A DNA stretch of 64,000 nt from assembly GCF_900591205.1 (NCBI RefSeq), contig NZ_UUPU01000024.1, positions 1 through 64,000 of the forward strand, given 5' to 3'. Positions 33,786 to 42,985 of this stretch are shown here, piece by piece. Under the pieces are notes generated by a model. That model was not told the origin of the DNA, made no database searches, and saw nothing but the letters and a program-made list of their open reading frames with translations. Position 1 is the stretch's first letter. The number at the start of each line of letters is the position of its first letter. A program made the position numbers and the translations under genes. The DNA comes from Pseudomonas viridiflava (lineage in GTDB: Bacteria > Pseudomonadota > Gammaproteobacteria > Pseudomonadales > Pseudomonadaceae).

Positions 33786-34322
33786 TTATCCGGCAAACCC
33801 GCCCTCTTGCAGAAACGCACGCTCGGCGTCGGTGGTTGCCCTGGCCAATACCGCATTGCGATGAGGAAAGCGTCCGAACTGCTCGATGATACGGGCGTGC
33901 TCCTTGGCCCAGTGATGGGTGCTGGCGTCCAACTGCGCGTTGAGTGCCAGCGAGCGTTGCTGGTCGCCGGGGTCTTCGGAATGCTCGAACGGCAGATAAC
34001 AGAAGGCGCGCAATGGCGGCTCGATCTGCTGGTCGAGCCCCGCCTCCACCATGCGCCGGGCATACAGGCGCGCCAGCGGGTCGGTGGCGAACATATGCGC
34101 CGTGCCGCGAAAGGCGTTACGCGGGTATTGGTCGAGCAGGATCAGCAACGCCAGGGCGCCGTCCGCTGAATCCAGCCAGTGCTCCAGCTCACGCCGCGCC
34201 GCTTGCAGGTGGGCGGTGTGAAAGGTGTCGCGCAACGTTGCGTCGAAGGCATCGTCCTTGGCGAACCAGCGCTTGGGGCCGGCGTGTTTCCAAAAGTCGA
34301 TGACGGCTTGCGGGGTGCTCAT
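33786..34322 (-). CDS. DUF924-family protein
   Basis: 178 aa. Family features are visible: VIDFWKHAGPKRWFAKDDAFD at the N-terminus, LILLDQYPRNAFRGT, and FCYLPFEHSEDPGDQQRS. The fold is all-helical, tetratricopeptide-like; function is not established for the family. Length agrees with relatives. It is convergent with the exported-protein gene, ten bases apart. Confidence 0.85.
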   Translation of the reverse strand: MSTPQAVIDFWKHAGPKRWFAKDDAFDATLRDTFHTAHLQAARRELEHWLDSADGALALLILLDQYPRNAFRGTAHMFATDPLARLYARRMVEAGLDQQIEPPLRAFCYLPFEHSEDPGDQQRSLALNAQLDASTHHWAKEHARIIEQFGRFPHRNAVLARATTDAERAFLQEGGFAG

Positions 34323-34382
34323 GACAAGGGCTCCGATAGCGATTTCACTGACGGTATCAGAACCCAGCGACTGGCACAGATC

Positions 34383-34475
34383 AATGTGGGAGGGAGCTTG
34401 CTCCCGATAGCGCAGTGCCAGTCACCTATACATCAACTGACCCACAGCCATCGGGAGCAAGCCCCCTCGCACATT
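34383..34475. repeat. REP-like inverted repeat, family 2
   Basis: AATGTGGGAGGGAGCTTGCT at the left and its near-complement ending in CGCACATT at the right form a 93 bp element. Relatives occur at 39761, 52110, 54813 and 63098. It lies between DUF924 and the end of the siderophore-receptor gene. Confidence 0.85.
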
Positions 34476-34491
34476 CAGAGTGTGGAGCGTT

Positions 34492-36918
34492 TCAGAAGTC
34501 CACCGTCGCCGACAGCTTGACCGTACGCGGCTCGCCCTGGGTCAGGTAGTTGTTGGCGGTCGAAGCCGAGGCCCAGTACGCCTTGTTCGCCACGTTCTCG
34601 ACATTCGCGCGCAGGGTGATGTACTTGTCATCGGCTTTGAAGCCGTAGCGGGCGCCGAGGTCGACGCGGGTCCAGGCCGGGATGCTCAGGCTGTTGCCAG
34701 CGTCGACGTACTCGCCACCGGTGCGCAGCAACCGTGCATTGACGGCGGCGCCCTGGATCCCCGGGATGTCCCAATCGGCCCCCAGGTTGTACTGAAAGCG
34801 CGGCACGCCGGCGGCACGGTTGCCGTCGGTGAGGCCATTGGAGGTGCTCTGCAACTCGGTGTGCATCCAGGTGGCACCGGCCAGCAGCCGCAGACCGTCA
34901 AGCGGTTCGCCGAAGACGTTCAGCTCCACGCCCTTGTTGATTTGCTCGCCGTCCACACTGAAGGTGTTCGTACCATCCGCGTTGCGGTTGGTGGCGCTGT
35001 TGGGCTGCTCGATACGGTAAACGCCAAGCGTGGCGCCGAAGCTGTCCCAATCAAGCTTGACCCCGGCTTCCGTCTGTTTGCTGCGGTTGGGCGCAAAGGT
35101 GACGTTGGGGTTGGTGACCCCGGTCGAGGGCGACGTCGGCCCCTGGGCCAGCCCTTCGATCCGGTTGGCGTAGAACGACACGTGCTCCCACGGCTTGATC
35201 ACCAGCCCGTAAACCGGGGTGGTGATCGACTCGTCATAGTTGGCATTGCGCACGCCGGTGGTGGTATTCCACGCATCCACTTCAATGGTCTGGCGGCGCA
35301 CGCCCACGGTCAGCAACACCCGATCATCGACAAAGCCGAGGGTGTCGGACGCCGCTACGCTCTTGATGCGGTTCTTGCCGACGATGCGCGGGTCATGAAT
35401 ATCGCTGCCGAAGTAGGTCACGCTCGGGCGCGCTATCTGCGTCGGGTTGTACAGGTTGCCCGGCTGGCGGTTGGCCCGCAGGATCGCCTCGAATGCCGAA
35501 CGCTGCTCGCCCCAGATCCCCGACACACCAACGTTCATCTGATGGGTCACCGGGCCCGTGCTGAAATGCCCGTTCAAGCCGCCCATCGCGCTTTTGTTGT
35601 CCTCATCATGGGGCGAGTACAAAAAGCCCACCTGCCCGGCGCCGTTGTTGCCGACATACAGCGACGAATACTGGCCATTCTCCCGCGTGTGCTTGGCGCC
35701 GCCGCCCACATAGGCCGTCCAGTTTTCATTCAGGTCGTATTCGGCATTGAACATGCCGTAGGTGTCTTCCAGCTCCGACCAGCTCCAGTCCTGGGCATAG
35801 TTATCCTTGGCCGATGGCGCCTTCGGCACCTGGGTGCCGGTGGGATAGACCACGGAACGGCCATTGTTGATGCGCTCTTTCTGGTAGCCGAAGTCGGTGG
35901 ACACGCGCAGCCGGTCGCCACGGTAATCCAGGGCGATGGCCACCAGTTGCGAGCTTTTGAATTCATCCTCGATGGCCGTGTCGCCACCATGCCGGGCCAG
36001 GTTGACCCGTGCGCCGAAGCGGTTGTCTTCGCCAAAACGCTGGCCCAGGTCGATATGCCCGCCGGCCTGGCCATCGGTGGTGGTGTCGAGCGTCACGCTG
36101 CGGGTGGCGAGGTCTTCGGCGCGCTTGGGCACCAGGTTGACGCTGCCGCCAATGCCGCTGCCGGCCGGCGAAACGCCATTGACGAACGCGTTGGGCCCCT
36201 TGAACAGCTCGACCCGCTCCAGCGCCTCGGTGGTGATGATCTGCCGGGGCAGCACGCCGTACAGGCCGTTGAAGGCAATATCATCGGTGTTCAGCGGCAG
36301 GCCGCGAATGGTGAACACCTGGGAAAAGTTACCGAACCCCGAAGACTGGCGCACCGACGCGTCGTTCAGCAGTACATCCCCCACGGTACGCGCCTGCTGG
36401 TCGGCGATGGTTTTGGCGGTATAGCTGACCACGCTGAACGGCACGTCATTGATCGAACGGTTACCCAGCACCCCAAGCCGCGCCGAGCGTGCCACCTGGC
36501 CGCCGCCGTAGGTGTCCGCCTGCGCCCCGCCCTCACCGCTGATGGTGGTGGCGCCCAGTTCAACCGCATCGCCATTGGCCTGGGGCACCACGGTATAGCC
36601 GTTAGCACCGGTGCTTTGCAGGGTATAACCGCTGCCTTGCAGCAGTTGCACAAACCCCGACTGCGCGGTGTAGCTGCCCTGCAAACCGGCACTCTGCTGG
36701 TCATTGAGCAGCTTGGAATCAAACGACAACGGCACGCCGGACACCGCCGCAAACTGCGCCAGCACATTGCCCAATGGCCCTGGCGCGATGGCATAGCTGC
36801 GCGCTGCACTGCTCGCCGCCTCGGCAGCTATGGCGCTATGCAGCGGTGCGATGGCCGCCAGCGCGACAGCCAGGCTCAATGCCTTCAAAGGGCGGATGGG
36901 GTGCGAGGTGAAGGTCAT
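34492..36918 (-). CDS. TonB-dependent siderophore receptor with STN domain
   Basis: 808 aa. A signal peptide ends about residue 31 (SAIAAEA), an STN domain covers 40-112 (YAIAPGPLGNVLAQFAAVSG), and the plug follows about 140-260 with VFTIRGLPLNTDDIAFNGLYG and GSGIGGSVNLVPKRA. The barrel ends in the terminal-Phe signature KLSATVDF. It resembles ferrichrome/ferrioxamine-type transducer receptors. ATG 36918 is chosen because ACAGGAA lies eight bases upstream; ATG 36924 is too close to it. It lies downstream of its own sigma and FecR genes on the same strand. The siderophore cannot be told from sequence. Confidence 0.9.
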   Translation of the reverse strand: MTFTSHPIRPLKALSLAVALAAIAPLHSAIAAEAASSAARSYAIAPGPLGNVLAQFAAVSGVPLSFDSKLLNDQQSAGLQGSYTAQSGFVQLLQGSGYTLQSTGANGYTVVPQANGDAVELGATTISGEGGAQADTYGGGQVARSARLGVLGNRSINDVPFSVVSYTAKTIADQQARTVGDVLLNDASVRQSSGFGNFSQVFTIRGLPLNTDDIAFNGLYGVLPRQIITTEALERVELFKGPNAFVNGVSPAGSGIGGSVNLVPKRAEDLATRSVTLDTTTDGQAGGHIDLGQRFGEDNRFGARVNLARHGGDTAIEDEFKSSQLVAIALDYRGDRLRVSTDFGYQKERINNGRSVVYPTGTQVPKAPSAKDNYAQDWSWSELEDTYGMFNAEYDLNENWTAYVGGGAKHTRENGQYSSLYVGNNGAGQVGFLYSPHDEDNKSAMGGLNGHFSTGPVTHQMNVGVSGIWGEQRSAFEAILRANRQPGNLYNPTQIARPSVTYFGSDIHDPRIVGKNRIKSVAASDTLGFVDDRVLLTVGVRRQTIEVDAWNTTTGVRNANYDESITTPVYGLVIKPWEHVSFYANRIEGLAQGPTSPSTGVTNPNVTFAPNRSKQTEAGVKLDWDSFGATLGVYRIEQPNSATNRNADGTNTFSVDGEQINKGVELNVFGEPLDGLRLLAGATWMHTELQSTSNGLTDGNRAAGVPRFQYNLGADWDIPGIQGAAVNARLLRTGGEYVDAGNSLSIPAWTRVDLGARYGFKADDKYITLRANVENVANKAYWASASTANNYLTQGEPRTVKLSATVDF

Positions 36919-37008
36919 GGGCATTCCTGTCGGCGCGGGGCAAAGTTGAGGGTTCTCCCCTACACCGGGCGACAACGAAAAAGGTATCAGCGAAGGTCAA
37001 AAATAATC

Positions 37009-37962
37009 TCAGCGCGGCTCAACGGTGACCCAATAGCCGGTCAGGCTGCTGACTTTCACCGCCAGAGTGTCCTGCAACAGGCGCAGGCTGGCATCGGTAT
37101 CGCGCAACGGGAACGCGCCGGACACGCTCAACCCGGCCACACTGGCATGGCAGCGCAACACGCCACGCCGGTAGCGGCCCAGTTCGTCGAGCAAATCCGC
37201 CAGGCGCATCTGCTGGGCCAGCAACATGCCGTTTTCCCAAGTCAGCGCGCTCTGCTCCAGCGCCGCCACCGCCGCCACGCTGTCGCTACCGAACGCGCTC
37301 TGCTCGCCGGCCTTGAGAATCACGCCGTGGGCGGCATGCGCCGGCAGCATTTGCACCGCGCCCTCGATCACCGCCACGCGGCTGCTCTGCTCGCCTACCC
37401 GCACACTGAAATGCGTACCCAGCGCACGGGCGGTGCCGTGGCGGGTCTGCACGATAAACGGGCGATGGCTGGGCGCGGGGTCTTTGGCGGTAGTGATCAT
37501 CACCTCGCCCTGCAACAGTTCGATGCGCCGCACCTGGTCGTTGAAAGCGATGTTCAACGAGCTGGCCGTGTTGATCAGCAGGCGCGTGCCGTCGGGCAAA
37601 GTGAGGTTGCGCTGCTCGCCGATGGCGGTGTGCTGGTCGGCGGTCCAGGCTTGCCAGGGTTTGTGCTGCCAGGCCAGCCAGGTCGCCGGCGCCGCCAACA
37701 GCAACAGCCCGAGGGCCTGGCGGCGGCCGAGGGATTGTTTACGGCCGATGCGCTTGAGCGTGTCGCCGGCGATGGCCCCCGGCACGCAGTTGAAATCACC
37801 GAGGATCGCCTCGGCGCGCTGCCAGGCTTGGGCGTGCTGGGCGCTGCGGCCTTGCCATTGGGCGATGGCGCGGCGGTCTTCGTCGGTGGCGCTGCCGGAT
37901 TGCAACTGCACCATCCAGTCGGCGGCTTCGCCCAGGATCAGCGGGTCAATCGAGGGGGTCAT
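37009..37962 (-). CDS. FecR-family anti-sigma factor
   Basis: 317 aa. The cytoplasmic DUF4880 segment is EAADWMVQLQSGSATDEDRRA, a single membrane span lies near residues 80-97 (ALGLLLLAAPATWLAW), and the periplasmic FecR domain contains LPDGTRLLINTASSLNIAFND. It overlaps the sigma gene by 4 bp (ATGA), so the two are translationally coupled. It probably receives the signal from the STN domain of the receptor encoded just downstream. Confidence 0.9.
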   Translation of the reverse strand: MTPSIDPLILGEAADWMVQLQSGSATDEDRRAIAQWQGRSAQHAQAWQRAEAILGDFNCVPGAIAGDTLKRIGRKQSLGRRQALGLLLLAAPATWLAWQHKPWQAWTADQHTAIGEQRNLTLPDGTRLLINTASSLNIAFNDQVRRIELLQGEVMITTAKDPAPSHRPFIVQTRHGTARALGTHFSVRVGEQSSRVAVIEGAVQMLPAHAAHGVILKAGEQSAFGSDSVAAVAALEQSALTWENGMLLAQQMRLADLLDELGRYRRGVLRCHASVAGLSVSGAFPLRDTDASLRLLQDTLAVKVSSLTGYWVTVEPR

Positions 37963-38456
37963 ACCACGCTCAGGCAGGCGAGGAACGCCTCGCGCATATA
38001 ACGTTTGACCGACACCAGCGACACCTTCAGTTCATCGGCGATCTGCTGATAGGTCAGCCCGTCAATCTGCGACATCAGGAACGCCTGGCGGGTTTTCTCC
38101 GGCAGATCGCGCAGCATGGCTTCGATGCGGTAGAGCGCCTCAAGGATCAACCAGCGGGTTTCCGGCGACGGCACTTCCTGCTCGGGCAAGTGGGCGATGG
38201 TTTCCAGGTAGGCGCGCTCGACTTCCTGGCGGCGCCAGCTGTCGATCATCAAACCCTTGGCGATATGCGTCAGCAAGGCGCGTGGCTCACTGCCGAAACC
38301 GGCGCCGGGCTGGCGGATGAGCAGGCGCATAAAGGTGTCGTGGGCCAGGTCGGCCGCGTCGCTGGCATTGCCCAGCTTGCGGTCAAGCCAACGGTACAAC
38401 CACCGGTGGTGCTCGCAGTACAGGTCCTGGATAGGCAGATGGAGTGGGGACGACAT
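37959..38456 (-). CDS. ECF sigma factor, FecI family
   Basis: 165 aa from ATG 38456 (MSSPLHLPIQDLY). The longer frame to 38531 runs over the AT-rich presumed promoter. Region 2: ASDAADLAHDTFMRLL; region 4: LPEKTRRQ-type LPEKTRQAFLMSQIDGLTYQQIADELKVSLVSV with a helix-turn-helix. It is expected to be iron-repressed and to transcribe the receptor gene at 34492-36918. Confidence 0.9.
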   Translation of the reverse strand: MSSPLHLPIQDLYCEHHRWLYRWLDRKLGNASDAADLAHDTFMRLLIRQPGAGFGSEPRALLTHIAKGLMIDSWRRQEVERAYLETIAHLPEQEVPSPETRWLILEALYRIEAMLRDLPEKTRQAFLMSQIDGLTYQQIADELKVSLVSVKRYMREAFLACLSVV

Positions 38457-38489
38457 GCAGATCACCGGCGCCGGGGCCAAGGAGTAATT

Positions 38490-38509
38490 AAGAATTGATC
38501 GCATTCTAA
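38490..38509. promoter_or_regulatory. Possible Fur site before the sigma gene
   Basis: Arms AGAAT (38491-38495) and ATTCT (38503-38507) flank GATC in AAGAATTGATCGCATTCTAA, a partial match to the Fur box. It lies about 35-50 bp upstream of the sigma start. The match is weak (about 8 of 13 core bases). Confidence 0.4.
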
Positions 38510-38591
38510 TCGGCACAACGAATCGCGGCAACGCGTTAATTAATGTTATAGGATAACGCCCCCTTTCCGCCCTGCCCTGGGACCTTCACCC

Positions 38592-39746
38592 ATGACCGAC
38601 GCTGTTCCCCTGCGCCAACGCCTGCTTTCCATCGACGCCCTGCGCGGCTTGGTGATCCTGTTCATGCTGCTGGACCACGTGCGCGAAACCTTCCTGCTGC
38701 ACCGCCAGGTCAGCGACCCGATGAACCTCGACAGCACCGAACCCGCGCTGTTTGTCAGCCGCACCCTGGCCCACCTGTGCGCACCGGTGTTTGTGTTGCT
38801 GACTGGGTTATCCGCGTTCTTGTACGGCCAGAAATATCAGGGCCGCGGCGACGTATCGGCGTTCCTGTTCAAGCGCGGGCTGTTTCTGGTGGTGCTGGAA
38901 TTCACCCTGGTCAACTTCGCGTGGACCTTCCAACTGCCGCCCAGCGTGATCTACCTGCAAGTGATCTGGGCAATTGGTGTGAGCATGCTCGCCCTCGCCG
39001 CCCTGGTGTGGCTGCCGCGCCCGCTGCTGGTGGTGCTGGCGCTGGTGATCATCGGCGGGCACAACCTGCTGGACGGTGTGCACTTTGCGCCCGGTTCCGC
39101 GCTGCAAAACCTGTGGGCGATCCTGCATGAACGCAGCTGGATCGACGTGAATGACACCCTGCGCCTGCGCACCACCTACCCGGTGCTGCCGTGGATTGGC
39201 GTGATTGCCTTGGGCTACAGCCTCGGCCCGTGGTTTGCCAGCGCCACGCTGCCCGCCGTGCGCCAGCGGTATCTGTTGCTGGCAGGTGTCGGGGCATTGG
39301 TGGGGTTCGTGGGGCTGCGGCTGGTCAATGGGTATGGCGAGAAGCCTTGGCAGCTGTATGACAGCTCGGTGCAAACGCTGATGAGCGTCTTCAACATCAC
39401 CAAGTACCCGCCTTCGCTGCTGTTTCTGGCGTTGACCCTGGGCATCGGCTTGCTGTTGCTGTTGGCGTTTGAACGCGTCGGGCAACAACGCTGGATCGGC
39501 GTGCTGGCCGTGTTCGGCGCCGCGCCGATGTTCTTTTATCTGGTGCACCTGTATGTGCTCAAAGTGCTGTATGTCGTGTGTGTCGCGCTGTTTGGCCTGA
39601 ACCACGGCAACTACTTTGGCTTCGACAGTATCGGCGCTGTGTGGCTGGTTGCGCTGGTACTGCCCCTGGCCCTGTACCCGCCGGTGCGCTGGTTCGCCGG
39701 GCTCAAGGCCCGGCGCCGCGACCTGGCCTGGCTCAAATATCTCTAA
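38592..39746 (+). CDS. DUF1624 (heparan-alpha-glucosaminide acetyltransferase-like) membrane protein
   Basis: 384 aa with about ten membrane helices. The N-terminus RLLSIDALRGLVILFMLLDHVRE is the family signature, with the conserved Asp-x-x-Arg-Gly and a His in helix 1. PVFVLLTGLSAFLYGQK and FFYLVHLYVLKVLYV are further conserved helices. Relatives transfer acetyl groups from cytoplasmic acetyl-CoA to sugars across the membrane, but bacterial substrates are unknown. Monocistronic; bounded downstream by a repeat. Confidence 0.85.
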   Translation: MTDAVPLRQRLLSIDALRGLVILFMLLDHVRETFLLHRQVSDPMNLDSTEPALFVSRTLAHLCAPVFVLLTGLSAFLYGQKYQGRGDVSAFLFKRGLFLVVLEFTLVNFAWTFQLPPSVIYLQVIWAIGVSMLALAALVWLPRPLLVVLALVIIGGHNLLDGVHFAPGSALQNLWAILHERSWIDVNDTLRLRTTYPVLPWIGVIALGYSLGPWFASATLPAVRQRYLLLAGVGALVGFVGLRLVNGYGEKPWQLYDSSVQTLMSVFNITKYPPSLLFLALTLGIGLLLLLAFERVGQQRWIGVLAVFGAAPMFFYLVHLYVLKVLYVVCVALFGLNHGNYFGFDSIGAVWLVALVLPLALYPPVRWFAGLKARRRDLAWLKYL

Positions 39747-39760
39747 CCCAACACAGGCCA

Positions 39761-39855
39761 AATGTGGGAGCGGGCTTGCTCGCGAAGACTGAGTGTCAGC
39801 CGACGGATTTGCCGGCTGATAGACCGCATTCGCGAGCAAGCCCGCTCCCACATTT
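39761..39855. repeat. REP-like inverted repeat, family 2 variant
   Basis: AATGTGGGAGCGGGCTTGCT begins the left arm and the complement, ending CTCCCACATT, closes the 95 bp element. Its inner part (GGGCTTGCTCGCGAA) is like the 27696 repeat. It fills the gap between the convergent DUF1624 and metE genes. Confidence 0.85.
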
Positions 39856-39864
39856 TTACCGCGT

Positions 39865-42153
39865 TTAAGCCAACTCGGTCCGCAGTTGACGGGCTGCCGT
39901 CACCATATGGATCAGCGCCGCTTCCGTCTCCGGCCAGCCACGGGTTTTCAAACCACAGTCCGGGTTCACCCACAGGCGCTCAGCCGGGATCCGCTTGGCC
40001 GCCTTGCGCAGCAGGTTGGCCATCTCCGACGCATCCGGTACACGTGGCGAGTGGATGTCGTAGACACCCGGGCCGATTTCGTTCGGGTAGGCGAAGGCTT
40101 CGAATGCGTCCAGCAGCTCCATGTCCGAGCGCGAGGTCTCGATGGTGATCACGTCGGCATCCATCGCCGCGATGGACTCGATCACATCGTTGAACTCGCT
40201 GTAGCACATATGGGTGTGGATCTGGGTTTCGTCACGCACGCCGGAGGCGCACAGGCGGAACACTTCGGTCGCCCAGTCCAGGTAGTGCTGCCACTGCGCC
40301 TGGCGCAACGGCAAGCCTTCGCGGAAGGCAGCTTCGTCGATCTGTACGATCTTGATGCCGGCGGCTTCGAGGTCCACCACTTCATCGCGAATCGCCAGGG
40401 CCAATTGACGCGCCTGCACTTCGCGGCTCACATCTTCGCGGGGGAAGGACCACATCAGCATGGTCACCGGGCCGGTCAGCATGCCCTTCATTACCTTGCC
40501 GGTGAGACCTTGGGCATAGCGGATCCACTCCACGGTCATGGCTTTGGGGCGGCTCAGGTCGCCGAAGATCACCGCCGGTTTCACGCAGCGCGAACCATAG
40601 CTCTGCACCCAGCCGAAGCGGGTGAACACATAACCGTCCAGTTGCTCGGCGAAGTATTCGACCATGTCGTTACGCTCGGCTTCCCCGTGTACCAATACGT
40701 CCAGCCCGAGGTTTTCCTGCACCTCGACGGCGTGTTTGATCTCGCTGTGCATCGCTTCGACGTATTCGGCCTCGCTCAGCTTGCCGGCTTTGTACGACTG
40801 GCGCGCCAAGCGGATCGACGCGGTTTGCGGGAACGAGCCGATGGTGGTGGTCGGGAACAAGGGCAGGTTCAGGCCGGCGCGCTGCTTCTCGATACGCTGG
40901 GCAAACAGTGACTGACGCTGGCTGTCCTTGGCCGTGATAGCCGCCACACGCGCTTGGACCGCCGGCTTGTGAATACGCGGCGAAGCAGCGCGGGCAGCTT
41001 GTACGGCGCGGCTTTCAGCCAGCGCGGCGAGCACGTTGGGCGCTTGCGGCGCGTTGACGGCCTGGGCCAGCACAGAGACTTCCGAGCATTTTTGCACGGC
41101 AAACGCCAGCCAGCTTTTCAGCTCGGCATCCAGCGTGTCTTCGCGGCCCAGGTCAACCGGGCTGTGCAGCAGCGAGCAGGACGGCGCTACCCACAGGCGA
41201 TCACCGAGTTTTTCATGGGCGTGTTGCAAGGTCGCCAGGGCTTTCTCCAGGTCGCAACGCCAGACATTACGGCCGTTGACCACACCCAGAGACAGCACCT
41301 TGTACGCCGGCAGGCGGTCGAGGATCGTCGGGTACTGGTCCGGTGCTCGCACCAGGTCGATATGCAGGCCGTCCACCGGCAGGTTCGCCGCCAGGCCGAG
41401 GTTCTCTTCCAGGCCGCCGAAGTAGGTGGCCACCAGCTTTTTCAGCGGGTCACGCTGGATCAGGTTGTAGGCTCGCTCAAACGCGTTTTTCCATGCCTGC
41501 GGCAGGTCGAGCACCAGGATCGGCTCGTCGATCTGCACCCACTCCACGCCCAGCTCAGCCAGGCGCTGGAAGATCTGGCCGTACAGCGGCAGCAGGCGGT
41601 CAAGCAGGTCGAGCTTGTCGAAGTCGCCGCCCTTGGCCTTGCCCAGCCACAGGTAGGTCAGCGGGCCGATCACCACTGGCTTGACGTTGTGACCCAGGTC
41701 GCGGGCTTCCTTCACTTCTTCGAACAGTTGGTCCCAACCCAGATGGAACTGCTGGTCGGCGCTGAATTCAGGCACCAGGTAGTGGTAGTTGGTATCGAAC
41801 CACTTAGTCATTTCCTGGGCGTGGGCGCCGCCGCAGCAGCTGTCGCTGACGCCACGCGCCATGCCGAACAGGGTTTGCAGGGTGGCTTTGCCATCGGCGG
41901 GGCGGAAACGCTGCGGGATCACGCCGAACATCAACGAGTGGGTCAACACCTGGTCGTACCAGGCGAAATCACCGGCAGGCAACAACTCGATGCCGGCCTG
42001 TTTCTGCAGGTCCCAGTGGGCCTTGCGCAAGTCACGGCCAACGGCACGCAGGCCGGCTTCATCGAGCTCACCCTTCCAGAACGCTTCCTGCGCTTTTTTC
42101 AGTTCACGATCGCGTCCAATGCGCGGAAATCCAAGGGAATGAGCGACTGCCAT
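39865..42153 (-). CDS. metE: Cobalamin-independent methionine synthase
   Basis: 762 aa, full length for MetE. It transfers a methyl group from 5-methyltetrahydropteroyltri-glutamate to homocysteine, the final step of methionine synthesis, in the cytoplasm. The N-terminus [18 protein letters not shown] is diagnostic, as are [12 protein letters not shown] and the zinc-ligand region [11 protein letters not shown] with C-terminal [12 protein letters not shown] 42153 has GGAG upstream and matches family N-termini; the frame extends five codons further. A TGAG-N5-CTCA palindrome lies 57 bp upstream. Confidence 0.97.
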   Translation of the reverse strand: MAVAHSLGFPRIGRDRELKKAQEAFWKGELDEAGLRAVGRDLRKAHWDLQKQAGIELLPAGDFAWYDQVLTHSLMFGVIPQRFRPADGKATLQTLFGMARGVSDSCCGGAHAQEMTKWFDTNYHYLVPEFSADQQFHLGWDQLFEEVKEARDLGHNVKPVVIGPLTYLWLGKAKGGDFDKLDLLDRLLPLYGQIFQRLAELGVEWVQIDEPILVLDLPQAWKNAFERAYNLIQRDPLKKLVATYFGGLEENLGLAANLPVDGLHIDLVRAPDQYPTILDRLPAYKVLSLGVVNGRNVWRCDLEKALATLQHAHEKLGDRLWVAPSCSLLHSPVDLGREDTLDAELKSWLAFAVQKCSEVSVLAQAVNAPQAPNVLAALAESRAVQAARAASPRIHKPAVQARVAAITAKDSQRQSLFAQRIEKQRAGLNLPLFPTTTIGSFPQTASIRLARQSYKAGKLSEAEYVEAMHSEIKHAVEVQENLGLDVLVHGEAERNDMVEYFAEQLDGYVFTRFGWVQSYGSRCVKPAVIFGDLSRPKAMTVEWIRYAQGLTGKVMKGMLTGPVTMLMWSFPREDVSREVQARQLALAIRDEVVDLEAAGIKIVQIDEAAFREGLPLRQAQWQHYLDWATEVFRLCASGVRDETQIHTHMCYSEFNDVIESIAAMDADVITIETSRSDMELLDAFEAFAYPNEIGPGVYDIHSPRVPDASEMANLLRKAAKRIPAERLWVNPDCGLKTRGWPETEAALIHMVTAARQLRTELA

Positions 42154-42209
42154 GACTAACAACTCCACTGTAGGTATTTATGGCAGCCATTGTCGACAGA
42201 CACTGATAA

Positions 42210-42222
42210 TGAGACAAACTCA
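42210..42222. promoter_or_regulatory. metE: Palindrome upstream of metE, possible regulator site
   Basis: TGAGACAAACTCA is an inverted repeat of four-base arms with a five-base spacer. The MetR consensus is TGAA-N5-TTCA, so the spacing fits but each arm has one change. The location is in the expected promoter zone of metE. Confidence 0.35.
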
Positions 42223-42250
42223 TTTTATTCCAGATGATCACAAGATCCAT

Positions 42251-42853
42251 TCATGTTGAGAGCAGATGCAAATAGAACGCGTGAAACATGAAATACGCGC
42301 AACCCGCCAGCGCCAGGCCCATGCAGCGGTTAAACCAGGTAAACGCCGCCGCCCCGCTGATCCGCCGCCCCAGCAACGCGCCGAGCAAGGCGTAGACCCA
42401 TGGCGCGCCCACGGCGCCCAGCCCCAGCAAGGCTGAAACGCCAAAGATCGAGGCCCCGGTGATATGCGCCGCCGGCAACATCACACTGGTGATCGGCAAC
42501 ACCGCCACGATGCCTTTAGGGTTAAGTAACTGGATCACCAGACCGTTCCAGAACGTGAGGGTTTTGGACGGTACGCCCGACTCTTCAACCTCGGTGCGGG
42601 CGCTGAACACTTGGTACGCGAGGTACAGCGTGTACACGCCGCCGATCAGCGAGATATACGGCAACGCCGCCTGGGAAATGATGGCTTGCCCGGTGTAGCC
42701 AAACACCACGAACATCAGCAGCATCGCGCACCCCACGCCGATATAGAACCCACTGGAACGGCGGAATTTGCCGGTGAGCCCGGCGTTCAAACCCATCAAA
42801 TTGACGGGCCCCGGGCTGTACATGACGCTGAAGGCGTAGAGGAAGATGTCCAT
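42251..42853 (-). CDS. LysE-family amino-acid exporter
   Basis: 200 aa with about six membrane helices. MYSPGPVNLMGLNAGLTGKFRRS holds the LysE/RhtB signature (SPGPxNL near residue 12), and GLVIQLLNPKGIVAVLPI the second conserved loop. Such proteins export amino acids or homoserine-type metabolites. The start ATG 42853 gives the usual family N-terminus MDIFLYAFSVMY. Located just before metE on the same strand, but about 100 bp separate them on the other side and a shared transcript is not obvious. Confidence 0.88.
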   Translation of the reverse strand: MDIFLYAFSVMYSPGPVNLMGLNAGLTGKFRRSSGFYIGVGCAMLLMFVVFGYTGQAIISQAALPYISLIGGVYTLYLAYQVFSARTEVEESGVPSKTLTFWNGLVIQLLNPKGIVAVLPITSVMLPAAHITGASIFGVSALLGLGAVGAPWVYALLGALLGRRISGAAAFTWFNRCMGLALAGCAYFMFHAFYLHLLST

Positions 42854-42985
42854 GGGGAACCTGCAGTAATGGAAGTGATGCGAGTCTACTGAGGCGGTTG
42901 GCGGGGAATCTTGAACGTTTGTGGTTGATCGCCGCATATCCATTACGCGTACTATGCTCAAAACCAAACTTCCAAATGAGCCCTC

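Noticed and set aside
34480..38001. Open frame of 1173 codons on the plus strand
   Set aside because: It is antisense to the receptor and FecR genes, whose domains, signal peptide and start sites are clear. Long antisense frames are expected in high-GC Pseudomonas genes.
39865..42250. Cobalamin riboswitch upstream of metE
   Set aside because: The leader is about 100 bp and shows no B12-box or comparable structure; only a short palindrome is visible.
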